Shown here: one piece after another, positions 1 through 8,143 of the stretch
Layout: every line of letters starts with the position of its first letter
How positions within the stretch are numbered: the stretch's first letter is position 1
Assembly (NCBI RefSeq): GCF_038050375.1
Contig: NZ_CP150886.1
Span: 4,877,318 to 4,941,317, forward strand
From: Okeanomitos corallinicola TIOX110
Lineage (GTDB): Bacteria; Cyanobacteriota; Cyanobacteriia; Cyanobacteriales; Nostocaceae
DNA: 64,000 nt
Reading direction: 5' to 3'
The notes under the pieces: generated by a model
What the model was told of the DNA's origin: nothing
What the model saw: only the letters and a program-made list of their open reading frames with translations
The model's database searches: none
Made by a program: the position numbers and the translations under genes

Positions 1-345
1 GGTACTTTCTTTTTCTTTACCTGTTAAAAAACCTGTTTCAAAAAAGTAATTAGCTGGGTAAGTAGGGGTGATAATTCCTAATTGTGGTTTAACAACTATG
101 GCTGTCGGCCAGCAAAATAATTGTTTAAAGTATTCACCAGTTTTATCAATTGTGGGATTAAAAGCACCTAAAATTTTCTCTAATCGTTGCATCCGATTCA
201 CATCTGAACCAGCATCTTGATCTTTGTAGAAACAAATTACTGATGATTTATCAGCGGTAAAGTAAACTTGTTTCATTGCTCCTTCACCGATCATATCTGG
301 CAGGTATTCAATAGTGCTACCATCTGCGAGAGTTGCTATTTCCAT
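1..345 (-). CDS. Protein kinase-like protein, N-terminal part (runs off the window)
   Basis: The first 115 codons are present and the 3' end lies beyond base 1. After a short strand (MEIATLADGS) comes GEGAMKQVYF, which fits the glycine-rich nucleotide loop of Ser/Thr-kinase-like folds, then VICFYKD with a lysine in about the right place for the ATP-binding residue. The catalytic loop is not in view, so kinase activity is inferred from this loop and from context. The gene begins 2 bases after the stop of the PP2C phosphatase gene and is the last visible member of the leftward vWA operon. TerY, PP2C and kinase together form the known TerY-P triad. An inactive pseudokinase remains possible. Confidence 0.7.
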   Translation of the reverse strand, partial: MEIATLADGSTIEYLPDMIGEGAMKQVYFTADKSSVICFYKDQDAGSDVNRMQRLEKILGAFNPTIDKTGEYFKQLFCWPTAIVVKPQLGIITPTYPANYFFETGFLTGKEKEST

Positions 346-347
346 AA

Positions 348-2171
348 TTATACATCCTGATAAAGAACTACTAATGTGCGGTCGTCAAAAGAACCTTTTT
401 GATAATAAGAATCCAGCCAAATTAATAACTTTTCTGCTGTTGACATATTCTGACATTGTTGACACATTGGTTCATCCATAATCCCAGCAGCTAACAGTGG
501 TGGTGAAGCGACAACTTCAGCAACAGATTTATTTAATTCTTTGGCATAATCAGCCACAGAAGAAATTGATATTTTTTGAGGTTCATTATGTTGATGAGGA
601 TCAATAATTCTTTCTACTATTGATTGGAAATTGTTTTTTACATCTCTAATACCGCTGAGACTTCCTAAAGGAGTTATTCTCAATTGTTCAACAATTTCAG
701 ATTCATCAGGTTTAGAAATATTGATAATTTGATTTAAAACTAAATCTCCATAGAGTTCTAACATTGCCGGATCGTTAGGAAAATAATCATCAGCTACACC
801 ATCAGTCATCACCATTAAACATTTAAGATTTCCAGGAAAGAAAAATGTTTTTTGAATGAGATTATTTTTTTCTAGTTTACTTTTAGATGTCAAAAACTCA
901 GTTTGTCCTCCATAATCTCCACTGTCTGCTTTACCTAATAACTTTAGTCTTCCTTCTTGAGAAATAGCCGCTAACATTCCATCACCAACTTGACAAGTGA
1001 GAACAAAATTGTAACTTTCTTCTCCGACTTTAATAGTTGTATGTATTGCTAGGAGTAATGTAGCAGAAAAGTCTTTAATTTCCGCTTCTCTATTATCGAG
1101 AACTTTATAATAAGGTACAAAATTTTTACCTTCTTTAGCCTTATTTTCTACAGCATCATAAGCTTTCTGCATAGCTTCATGTAAGGTTTTTTGCACAAAT
1201 TCTATGTCTGCTCCTGGGAACTTCCAAGATGAATTTCTCTGAAGATCAGTAGATAACTGCTCTTTTGTCATGCGTTCTTGAATTTGGTGATTTTCAAGAG
1301 TATCAGTCAGATATTTTACTGCTGCTTGACAGGATTCTTTTGCACCAATACGAGATAATTTTTTAGACCCAGCACCATCGGATACTGCAATAATTGTCCA
1401 CTTATCTTTCACTGTAAATTCAAACCAATCATCGCAATTAGTGCCATTATGTTTGTGCATTTTTCCTCGCACTCTCGCACCAATCAAATTTAATCCTTCT
1501 GGGGATTTTTCTTGTTTAGAAATATATTCATCATACTTATCTGGTTCATTTTCTGGGATAGGAAGGTATTTCCATATTCCTATTGATGGGTTAACTTCTT
1601 GTATGGTTTTTTCGGGAATTTTGTTCTCGGTGACTTTTACATCATTTTTGGGAGTTTCAATTGTAGATGTTACAGTTTGTTCCTGTTCAGGTTTCCACGG
1701 AGCAATAGGTCCAATTGTAGGTTTAATTTGTGGAGTATTTTCTAAACTTTGTGGTAATTCTGTTTTTTGATTTTCATTTTCTAAATGACTTTTTAAAACT
1801 TCAGCAATAGCTGCGGATACCTTTGGTTTTAATTTATTTTGTATAATAAGTTTCCAAAATTGGATATCATCTTCTTTAATTGTATCATTGGTTAACCGAT
1901 CTAAAATTTGAGTCCATAGCTTATTGATTTCTGATATTTCTAGTTGATCATCTGTTGATAATTTTTGAGCATTAACACCAAATCTATTAAGAAGAGATTG
2001 TTTGGCTAAATCACCAAGAGAATCACATATTTTTGAAACTAAATCTTGGCTTTTTTGATCTTGAATAAAATTTTCCCATTTACTTTTTAATTCATCCGAT
2101 GGTGGTTCAAGGTAAAGTTTCCAGCCAAACAGTTTAATTAATTCTCGTAACTTTTTTTCTGATTCTGACAT
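348..2171 (-). CDS. PP2C-type Ser/Thr protein phosphatase with N-terminal extension
   Basis: This 607-aa protein has a helical N-terminal region (about 1-135), a Pro/Glu/Thr-rich linker (about 136-225) and a PP2C_2-type phosphatase domain from about 228 to the end. The metal-binding acidic motifs are intact: GKMHKHNGTNCDDWF near 237, AVSDGAGS near 262-269, QVGDGML, VMTDGVADDYFP and the terminal FDDRTLVVLY. It should remove phosphate from Ser/Thr in a Mg/Mn-dependent way, most likely opposing the kinase encoded 2 bases downstream. It lies downstream of two TerY-like genes in one leftward operon. It has no membrane segment and is probably cytoplasmic. The N-terminal helical part is unrecognised and may bind partners. 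Confidence 0.88.
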   Translation of the reverse strand: MSESEKKLRELIKLFGWKLYLEPPSDELKSKWENFIQDQKSQDLVSKICDSLGDLAKQSLLNRFGVNAQKLSTDDQLEISEINKLWTQILDRLTNDTIKEDDIQFWKLIIQNKLKPKVSAAIAEVLKSHLENENQKTELPQSLENTPQIKPTIGPIAPWKPEQEQTVTSTIETPKNDVKVTENKIPEKTIQEVNPSIGIWKYLPIPENEPDKYDEYISKQEKSPEGLNLIGARVRGKMHKHNGTNCDDWFEFTVKDKWTIIAVSDGAGSKKLSRIGAKESCQAAVKYLTDTLENHQIQERMTKEQLSTDLQRNSSWKFPGADIEFVQKTLHEAMQKAYDAVENKAKEGKNFVPYYKVLDNREAEIKDFSATLLLAIHTTIKVGEESYNFVLTCQVGDGMLAAISQEGRLKLLGKADSGDYGGQTEFLTSKSKLEKNNLIQKTFFFPGNLKCLMVMTDGVADDYFPNDPAMLELYGDLVLNQIINISKPDESEIVEQLRITPLGSLSGIRDVKNNFQSIVERIIDPHQHNEPQKISISSVADYAKELNKSVAEVVASPPLLAAGIMDEPMCQQCQNMSTAEKLLIWLDSYYQKGSFDDRTLVVLYQDV

Positions 2172-2235
2172 ATTAATTAACCACCTTCCCTATTCAAATT
2201 TTCTATATCGAATTTTCAATCAAATTTTAAGCTTT

Positions 2236-2262
2236 GGTGCGTTACGCTATCGCTAACGCACC
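2236..2262. repeat. Short palindromic repeat between TerY-like and PP2C genes
   Basis: GGTGCGTTA, nine spacer bases and TAACGCACC form a perfect 9-bp inverted repeat. A related sequence (GTAGGGTGTGTTAGGC then GTAACGCACC) lies near 33410-33440. It looks like a dispersed cyanobacterial palindrome. As RNA it could form a hairpin that reduces read-through into the phosphatase gene. Confidence 0.6.
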
Positions 2263-2299
2263 CTACATATTATTCCAAAAATCAAATATTAGCCCTATA

Positions 2300-2938
2300 T
2301 TAAGGAATAATCGTAATTCCTGGAGGTGGTGGAGGTAAGGTAATAGGTTGATCATCTGCCATGACTTGAGCCACACTTTGAGATGTTTGTTTAATAGACT
2401 GTGAAACCCATTTAAAATAAGCCTTGAGATCATCTGGTTGTAAATTATTTAATTTCACAACTATCTCCGTTATTTTTTTCAAACTATACTCGTCAGCACC
2501 TGCACCCGCAGCACAAGCGATGATATTAGCTGGTTTTTTCTTTTTCAATTCTTCAGCCGCTTTTTCCCAAGTATCTGTAGGCATTCCATCTGTCATTAAA
2601 AATACTAAAGGTTTCCAATCTCCTTTTTGTGTATCGCTGGCTTTTTTCACTTCTTGATCAAAACACTTTGATAAAAGTTTGAGTGCAGCACCCATTGAAG
2701 TAGAACCACCAGCAACTAAAGTCGGTTCTTTAAAAGTCAATAATTCTGTTAATGGAGAAACTTGTTGAGCGGTACTTTCAAAAGTAATTACTGATAAATA
2801 GGCTGTTTCTATGGCGTAGGGTTCGCTTCTGAGTTCGGCTACAAGTGCCTTTACTCCTTGGTTCACTGCTTGAATAGGGTCTCCAGACATTGAACCAGAA
2901 CAATCCAAAACTAGATAAACAGGTAAACGACGAGACAT
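2300..2938 (-). CDS. TerY-like von Willebrand factor A domain protein
   Basis: A compact 212-aa vWA protein that starts MSRRLPVYLVLDCSGSM. The MIDAS metal-binding motif DxSxS is at residues 12-16 (DCSGS), the conserved Thr lies in the GGSTSMG segment, and a later Asp occurs in FLMTDGMPTD. This is the TerY type, close to the first part of the 3488-4543 protein but without that protein's zinc cluster. The C-terminus is proline rich (LPPPPPG). TerY proteins work with a PP2C phosphatase and a kinase, and both follow directly downstream here. It probably acts as a divalent-metal-dependent scaffold in the cytoplasm. The start has AGGAG about 10 bases upstream. Confidence 0.88.
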   Translation of the reverse strand: MSRRLPVYLVLDCSGSMSGDPIQAVNQGVKALVAELRSEPYAIETAYLSVITFESTAQQVSPLTELLTFKEPTLVAGGSTSMGAALKLLSKCFDQEVKKASDTQKGDWKPLVFLMTDGMPTDTWEKAAEELKKKKPANIIACAAGAGADEYSLKKITEIVVKLNNLQPDDLKAYFKWVSQSIKQTSQSVAQVMADDQPITLPPPPPGITIIP

Positions 2939-2980
2939 AATTTTTTAACTCCTGAATTAAATCGTTTAATTTTGGCGAAA

Positions 2981-3487
2981 TCAACAAAAATTTTGAGTTA
3001 TATAAATCTCCTGACTTTCTAAAGAAGCAGCCACACCTATGCCTTCAATATCATAGGTTTTGGTGAGGATATTTTTTCTGTGTCCTGGGCTATTCATCCA
3101 ACCATTAACAGCAGATTGAGCGATTTCTTTTTGACTCATCCAATTATAATCAGGGACACCATTATAGTAAGTGATAGAGTTGTATAAATGGCTTTTAAAG
3201 ATATTTTCCGCAATACCTTCTGTGTAATAACTGCCATAGTTTTTATGACAATTAAATCCCACTATTTTACCCCTATCTGTGGGACTTTGCCCTTCTGGAT
3301 TTTGATGACTGAAAAAATTTCTATTGAGCATATCTTGACTATGTTTTCTAGCGATATTTGCTAAGTCAAAATCAAATGATAGTAAAATCAGTCCATATTT
3401 TTGTCTCTCTTGATTAATTAGTTGATGAATTTCCTGCTCTAGAGTAGAAATAGATATGACTACTTGATTATTTTGATTCACTTTCAA
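2981..3487 (-). CDS. CAP (SCP/PR1, YkwD-like) domain protein without signal peptide
   Basis: This 168-aa protein consists almost entirely of a CAP domain: INQERQKYGL, then ARKHSQDMLNRNFFSH, then GIAENIF, then AVNGWMNSPGHRKNIL and GIGVA. The His and Glu residues of the CAP cavity (HSQDM, AEN, GHRKN) are present. CAP proteins are normally exported, but no signal peptide or membrane segment precedes the domain. The start is TTG at 3487, directly after the stop of the upstream TerY gene; an in-frame GTG at 3481 is the alternative. This arrangement implies translational coupling. It sits inside the vWA/PP2C operon between two TerY-like genes, which suggests a cytoplasmic role. Its biochemical function is unknown. 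Confidence 0.82.
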   Translation of the reverse strand: MKVNQNNQVVISISTLEQEIHQLINQERQKYGLILLSFDFDLANIARKHSQDMLNRNFFSHQNPEGQSPTDRGKIVGFNCHKNYGSYYTEGIAENIFKSHLYNSITYYNGVPDYNWMSQKEIAQSAVNGWMNSPGHRKNILTKTYDIEGIGVAASLESQEIYITQNFC

Positions 3488-4543
3488 CTATCCCACACCA
3501 CTACCAACATCAAAACTTTGGGGTAAATATGTATCTGTCACCTTGCACCAAGGACAAGTGATATTAATAGAGTTTTGATATTCAGGACAACAATGAACAT
3601 GACCATTAGAACACATTCCCCAGAGTGAATTACCACAATAAGGACAAGGTTGAAAACCTAGTAATTGACTGGTCGAAACTTGTAATCCTGGTGTTTTTTC
3701 TCCTTCTGCAAATTCAAAGTTTTCTAAAGGATGGGCAGCAACAGCTTGATAAACTGGTTTATTACTGCTGCCCAATAAATCTATTTGATCAATAATTTTG
3801 GTATATCTCAATAGATAAAAAGCACGATTTTGAATACATTTAGAGTGAAGGAAAACATGACGATCTGATGTGGTAAATTGCTGTTGTTTTCCAGTTTGCT
3901 GGATTTCAATTTCTTCAGGCAGGGCGGGTAAAGAAATTCCTTTATTTCCTGAACTTTCCAGTCTTTCACTGGTGGTAGAAATAGAAGCAGAAATCCATTT
4001 AAAAAATCTAGAAAAACTGCTAGATGTTGCTTGCTTTAAAACAATAACTGTTTCGGTAATTCGACATAGTTTATTGGTGTCTGCATCGGGTCCACAAGCG
4101 ACACCAATCACATTGGCTTGTTTACCAACAATATTATTTCTGACGTGATCAGCAATGTCTTCCCATCTATCGGTAGGTTCTCCATCTGTGAGAATAAAAC
4201 AAATAGGTTTATAGTCTCCTTTTTGTGTTGCTGAACTTTTCATTACCTCCCTTTCCATACATTGTGTCCACAGTTCTAAAGCAGACCCCATTGCTGTACC
4301 AGAACCTAAAACTAATTCAGGAATTTGCAACTTTAACAAGTCTGTCAGTGGTATGATTTGTTTGGCTTTACTAGAAAATGTAATGATGCTAATAGTCACA
4401 GTTTCTAATGCTGTGGGATTTGTTTTTAATTCCCCAATCATGGCATTTAAACCATTTCCTAGAGAAAAAAAAGCATCACCAGCCATAGATTCCGAACAAT
4501 CTAACAATAAATAAATGGGTAAGCGTCGCCAATAATTTGACAT
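3488..4543 (-). CDS. TerY-like vWA protein with C-terminal zinc cluster
   Basis: The vWA domain begins at once (RRLPIYLLLDCSESM, MIDAS motif DCSES) and is followed by FILTDGEPTD. After a linker comes a Cys/His-rich end, CPYCG, CSNGH, HCCPEY and CPWC, which should bind two zinc ions and matches the TerY C-terminal module. I chose ATG 4543 (MSNYWRR, 351 aa) over the ATG at 4561. GGAG lies 8 bases before 4543, and the start then aligns with its paralogue at 2300-2938. The gene is followed without a gap by the CAP gene. It is probably the scaffold partner of the kinase/phosphatase pair. The region of about residues 225-290 is not recognised. Confidence 0.87.
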   Translation of the reverse strand: MSNYWRRLPIYLLLDCSESMAGDAFFSLGNGLNAMIGELKTNPTALETVTISIITFSSKAKQIIPLTDLLKLQIPELVLGSGTAMGSALELWTQCMEREVMKSSATQKGDYKPICFILTDGEPTDRWEDIADHVRNNIVGKQANVIGVACGPDADTNKLCRITETVIVLKQATSSSFSRFFKWISASISTTSERLESSGNKGISLPALPEEIEIQQTGKQQQFTTSDRHVFLHSKCIQNRAFYLLRYTKIIDQIDLLGSSNKPVYQAVAAHPLENFEFAEGEKTPGLQVSTSQLLGFQPCPYCGNSLWGMCSNGHVHCCPEYQNSINITCPWCKVTDTYLPQSFDVGSGVG

Positions 4544-4628
4544 CCATTTTTCTCCATTCAAGGAAATAAGAATTAAATATTTTTCAGCATCATTACTTTA
4601 GCTTTTACACAGTGAAGATGCTTTCTAT

Positions 4629-5657
4629 TTATTTTTTAAAAATCACAGGTTGGCGAATTCTTTGCCCATAAACTTCTAGTTCAAACCATTCACAACTTAG
4701 AGGTAAAGAAATAGATACTTTAGCTGGCATTCCATCTGTATATTTTTTGATGATATTACCAGATGAATCATAAATAGTACCTGTAGGTGCTACTATCTGA
4801 TTCTCATCAACAACTTCAGCAAAGATTTGCACTAAAGAAGCCATTTCTTGGGCAATTTTATAATCCCAAATATCAACATCAGTACCTGTATCTAAGTCGT
4901 CTAATTCTTCTAATTGTTTTTGATCTATTGCGTCTCCTACTCCAATCAAAACGCATTTTACAGGGTTATGCTGACCAGATGTGATATCTTGAGCTAACTG
5001 TATAGTGTATTTTTTGACTCTATCTAAATCATAAATGCGTCCATCGGTGATAAAAATAAACATTCCCCGTTTTGCATCTACAAATCTCTCTACAAAATAT
5101 TTGACAGCAGGTGCAAGTATGGTACTCATCCCAAAGTTCACAGTTTTAGGACCGGTGACATCCAAAGTAGAACATTCACTAGCTGTAAAATCACCTAAAA
5201 CTTCAAGATCAGAGCCTGAACCAGAAGCCCAATAAATCACAGTTGTACCACCATTAGCATCGAGATTTTCTGCTAAATAAGATGTGAATTGTTGAGCTAA
5301 AGGTTGGACAATGTTAGGAGTAGTTTTAACATATCCTTTTTCTATGGCATCTTCGTATGCTTGTTTCTGAAATACGTTAACTTTTCTACCTTCTTCAACC
5401 TTAGATTCTACCCATCCTTTTGCCTCATAATCAACAACTATATCCGGGGGAATTTTTCCCTGTAATTTGCGTCCATACAAATCTTTCATAGATGCACTAG
5501 CATCTAAAGCCACACCAGTTTGCCAACCTTCTGCTTCTTCTCCTTGGGGTTCCATCAAAATAGTGAATAAAACTTCTAAATCTTGACCATTATTACTAAC
5601 ATTTACTTCTCCAAATTCTTTGGCAATAATGTTACTAGGAAGTTGGCGATGTTCCAT
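4629..5657 (-). CDS. TerF-like vWA domain protein (paralogue 2)
   Basis: A 342-aa protein with a short N-terminal beta region (IIAKEFGEVNVSNNGQDLEV), then VALDASASMKDLYG carrying the MIDAS motif DASAS. Later come FIFITDGRIYDLDRVK and the GVGDAIDQKQLEELDDLD segment. It is similar along its whole length to the neighbour at 5690-6649 and probably arose by tandem duplication. A lysine/glutamate-rich insertion of about 50 residues after the MIDAS (GWVESKVEEGRKVNVFQKQ) is missing from that paralogue. It most resembles the vWA part of TerF, but no TerD domain is attached. It lies 32 bases downstream of its paralogue, so they are co-transcribed. Confidence 0.82.
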   Translation of the reverse strand: MEHRQLPSNIIAKEFGEVNVSNNGQDLEVLFTILMEPQGEEAEGWQTGVALDASASMKDLYGRKLQGKIPPDIVVDYEAKGWVESKVEEGRKVNVFQKQAYEDAIEKGYVKTTPNIVQPLAQQFTSYLAENLDANGGTTVIYWASGSGSDLEVLGDFTASECSTLDVTGPKTVNFGMSTILAPAVKYFVERFVDAKRGMFIFITDGRIYDLDRVKKYTIQLAQDITSGQHNPVKCVLIGVGDAIDQKQLEELDDLDTGTDVDIWDYKIAQEMASLVQIFAEVVDENQIVAPTGTIYDSSGNIIKKYTDGMPAKVSISLPLSCEWFELEVYGQRIRQPVIFKK

Positions 5658-5689
5658 ATTTTTAATTCCTTATCAAAATCTTCAGCACT

Positions 5690-6649
5690 TTATAATTTTG
5701 CCAATGCTTCAGAAATATCTTGAGTTACACTTCCTCCAGGAAATTCTAAAGTAAAGGAATTTGAACCTGATGGTAATTTGAATTTAAGTAATGCTGGAAC
5801 ACCATCAGAATATTCACGACAAACTTGACCAGTTTGATTTAAAATTCTGCCAGAACCCATTACAATCATGTCTTCAGAAACAAGTTCTTTAAATACTTGT
5901 TCTAACTTATTCATATCACTAGCTAATTGATGATCCCAAAGGTCTATTTCTTGTCCTGAAGCATCTTTAATGGGATGATCTTCAAACATATCATCTAATT
6001 CATCCATTTGTGCTGCGTCTACATCTTCTCCAACTCCAATCAGAAACAGCTTCATAAAGGGTCTCGCACCACTAGCTATTTCTTGGGCAAACTGAACACT
6101 ATATTGCTTAACTTCTACTAAATCTTCGATAATGCCATCGGTGACAAATACACAAAAAGCAGCAGGTTTTTTAACTCCCATGGCTGGAGCATTTTTATAT
6201 TTTTCTACTAAATCTTTTAGAGGTGGTAATAATTTTGTACCTCTTCCCCAAGGTAACTTTTTAGGACCTGTAATAGCTGTATTTTGTATACTTTCCTCGT
6301 CGAATTCACCAACATTTTCTACTTTTGAACCATCAGGACTACAAGCCCAATAAATTAAATCTACTTTACCATTAGAAGAAAAGTTAGATAAAAAACTAAC
6401 CATGGTTCGAGCTACTGGTTCGACTACATTAGGAGTACCAGCTGCCATGGCAAAAGCACCACCAACAATACCACTAACTCCATACATCTTTTTCATGGAT
6501 GCAGAACCATCAAGAGCTAAACCCATCCTTACCCCTTCCAAGTCAGGAACAGTCAGGATGGTAGCAGAAATTTCAAGATTACCATTTTTTTGCTTGTAAA
6601 CATTAACCTCACCAAAAGGCTCAACCACCTGCGCGCCGGATAATTGCAT
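5690..6649 (-). CDS. TerF-like vWA domain protein (paralogue 1), first gene of the operon
   Basis: A 319-aa vWA protein with the N-terminal strand VVEPFGEVNVYKQKNGNLEI, MIDAS motif DGSAS in LALDGSASMKKMYG, a conserved Thr in GRGTKLLPPL, and FVTDGIIEDLVEVK. The C-terminal 60 residues form a small beta domain (GRILNQTGQVCREYSDGVPA) that also occurs in its paralogue as GTIYDSSGNIIKKYTDGMPA. It is the first gene of the leftward operon, and 282 bases without a convincing gene separate it from higA. It should bind a divalent ion and mediate protein contacts in the cytoplasm. The family is clear, but its partner is inferred only from neighbouring genes. Confidence 0.82.
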   Translation of the reverse strand: MQLSGAQVVEPFGEVNVYKQKNGNLEISATILTVPDLEGVRMGLALDGSASMKKMYGVSGIVGGAFAMAAGTPNVVEPVARTMVSFLSNFSSNGKVDLIYWACSPDGSKVENVGEFDEESIQNTAITGPKKLPWGRGTKLLPPLKDLVEKYKNAPAMGVKKPAAFCVFVTDGIIEDLVEVKQYSVQFAQEIASGARPFMKLFLIGVGEDVDAAQMDELDDMFEDHPIKDASGQEIDLWDHQLASDMNKLEQVFKELVSEDMIVMGSGRILNQTGQVCREYSDGVPALLKFKLPSGSNSFTLEFPGGSVTQDISEALAKL

Positions 6650-6931
6650 TATATAATTCCTCTATGTAAAATTAATTGAGTCTATTATAAAAACAAAGCA
6701 GTAATATTACGTTTAACTGGACTAAATCCGTTATATTTTTTTACAAACCTAACAACTGAATTAAGTAAGTCGGGGTGAAACAACAGTGTGTCGCTATTAA
6801 CATCCTTGTCAGTTATAACTGCGATTGCTATCAGTCGTCAGCAATATTTCATTCATATAAGTTAAACTAAATTTGCATTAAGCAAAAAAAGTTCATATCC
6901 TGAAAATCCGTAAATCCTAAAAAACCGAAAT

Positions 6932-7333
6932 TCAAATAAACAAACTAGGAGAAACCTTAAAATATTCTCCCAAAGCTTTAGCTTGTGCTTTACTAATTGA
7001 ACGTTTACCATTTACAACCTCTGAAACCACACCGCTACTAGAACCAAGAATACGCACTAAGTCAGCTTGACGAAGGCCACTAGATTCCATGATGTGTTGT
7101 AAAATTTCATGAGGAGTAGATTTATCCATTGGATAATGTTCTTCCTCATAATCTTCAATTAGTTTCACAAGCAATTTATCTAACTTTCGCTCATCTGGAG
7201 TCAGATTTTTTTTAAAAGTTAGAAATTCAGCAACTTTTAAAAGACGTTCATACTCTTCTTCTGTTTCAATTACTTGAGGAGCGATTTCTGCTAGTAATTG
7301 ACTATAGGTTTTATCGTCAAAAGTAATCGTCAT
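6932..7333 (-). CDS. higA: HigA-type antitoxin (XRE helix-turn-helix)
   Basis: A 133-aa protein with an acidic, helical N-terminal half and a C-terminal helix-turn-helix. In the latter, SGLRQADLVRILGSSSGVV and SEVVNGKRSISKAQAKALGE give the recognition segment, and it ends KVSPSLFI. This is the HigA form typical of HigBA modules in which the toxin gene comes first. Its start overlaps the end of higB by 17 bases. It is expected to neutralise HigB and to repress the shared promoter upstream of 7616. The gene symbol is assigned by family. Confidence 0.85.
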   Translation of the reverse strand: MTITFDDKTYSQLLAEIAPQVIETEEEYERLLKVAEFLTFKKNLTPDERKLDKLLVKLIEDYEEEHYPMDKSTPHEILQHIMESSGLRQADLVRILGSSSGVVSEVVNGKRSISKAQAKALGEYFKVSPSLFI

Positions 7334-7616
7334 TTTTCCATTTCTCTTTATTGTATTCGGCGTGAGTTAGCAAGTATTTGTAGAAAACCTTCTGTGTTTC
7401 ATAATTAATCCCAACAATTAAACGGTAATTATTACCTTTGATATTGAAAACAGTAAAATTACCAACCCCTTCAGCATCACGGTAAACTTTACGCACATCC
7501 TCTAAATTTTGCCATTCAGATTTCTTAACAGTTGTATTCCAATCTTCAATTTGTTTTTTGATATCTGGATATTTTGCTGCATCATTGCGGAGGTTTCCAA
7601 TGGAAATTAATTTCAT
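7317..7616 (-). CDS. higB: HigB-type mRNA interferase toxin
   Basis: A 99-aa basic protein of the HigB branch of the RelE fold. The segment KQIEDWNTTVKKSEWQNLED is followed by VFNIKGNNYRLIVGINY, and the C-terminal YKYLLTHAEYNKEKWK carries the conserved basic and aromatic residues and the His expected for ribosome-dependent mRNA cleavage. It is transcribed ahead of higA with a 17-base overlap, the usual HigBA order. Length and motifs are normal for an intact toxin. Confidence 0.85.
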   Translation of the reverse strand: MKLISIGNLRNDAAKYPDIKKQIEDWNTTVKKSEWQNLEDVRKVYRDAEGVGNFTVFNIKGNNYRLIVGINYETQKVFYKYLLTHAEYNKEKWKNDDYF

Positions 7617-7854
7617 AAATTTTCCTTGTTTTAAATAAAATTGGTATTTTCATGTTCTTAGTCCTTCGTGTTTACTTATTTGTGTTATGTTTATTCTCTC
7701 GAAATGAGAGGGATATGTCAATGGTAAATTCAGGAATTATGCAAAATCCCTCAAAAACCTCTTCCCTTCGCTTCCTTCGCTTCTATCCCTTCGGGACGCT
7801 ACGCGAACGTGGTTAAATCTCTAAAAACGCCAAAAAAATCGAAAACCCCTCTTA

Positions 7855-7900
7855 CCTCTGCGTCCTCTGCGCCTCTGCGGTTCATTCCTTCTTAAAACCC
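7855..7900. repeat. Dispersed repeat (copy in opposite orientation at 32154-32198)
   Basis: The segment CTCTGCGTCCTCTGCGCCTC, followed by TGCGGTTCATTCCTTCTTAA, matches the reverse complement of 32154-32198 almost base for base. It is preceded by a second common cyanobacterial motif, CCCTTCGGGACGCTACGCGA, near 7787-7806. The rest of the 7617-7937 gap shows no gene. Confidence 0.7.
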
Positions 7901-7937
7901 TTGACTCCCAACCAACATAAATGTATAATTCATATCA

Positions 7938-8091
7938 AATTGAAGGGGAGTAGCTGCTGGCAAAAAGCCAGTACATCTGAATCAACATACTGGTGATGAA
8001 CCTGGTTCAGATGGCAAATAAAAAGTATTTGAAAGCGAGACCTTCACTGAGTTCACATTTAACATTGTGTGAGCTTCAGTGAGGTCATTAA
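7938..8091 (+). ncRNA. yybP-ykoY-type manganese riboswitch
   Basis: The sequence shows the hallmark blocks of this class in order: GGGGAGTAGC near 7945, GCCAGTACATCTGAATCAAC near 7967, CATACTGG then GAACCTGG, and GCGAGACCTTCACTGA near 8034. The last block opens a long stem (GACCTTCACTGA near 8039 against TCAGTGAGGTC near 8077) that could act in the expression platform. The element ends about 50 bases before the GTG start of an UPF0016/Mnx-type manganese exporter, the known partner of this Mn2+-sensing class. I assigned it by eye, so the boundaries are approximate. Confidence 0.85.
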
Positions 8092-8143
8092 ACACCCATT
8101 AGAAGCTCCACACAGGTAAAAAATCCTACAGGAGCATCAAAGA

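Noticed and set aside
2424-2657. Plus-strand frames over the leftward vWA operon
   Set aside because: They are antisense shadows of conserved vWA codons, without homology or start signals.
1-6649. Classical tellurite-resistance operon
   Set aside because: No TerD, TerC, TerB or TerZ gene is in view. Only the vWA and phosphorylation parts are present.
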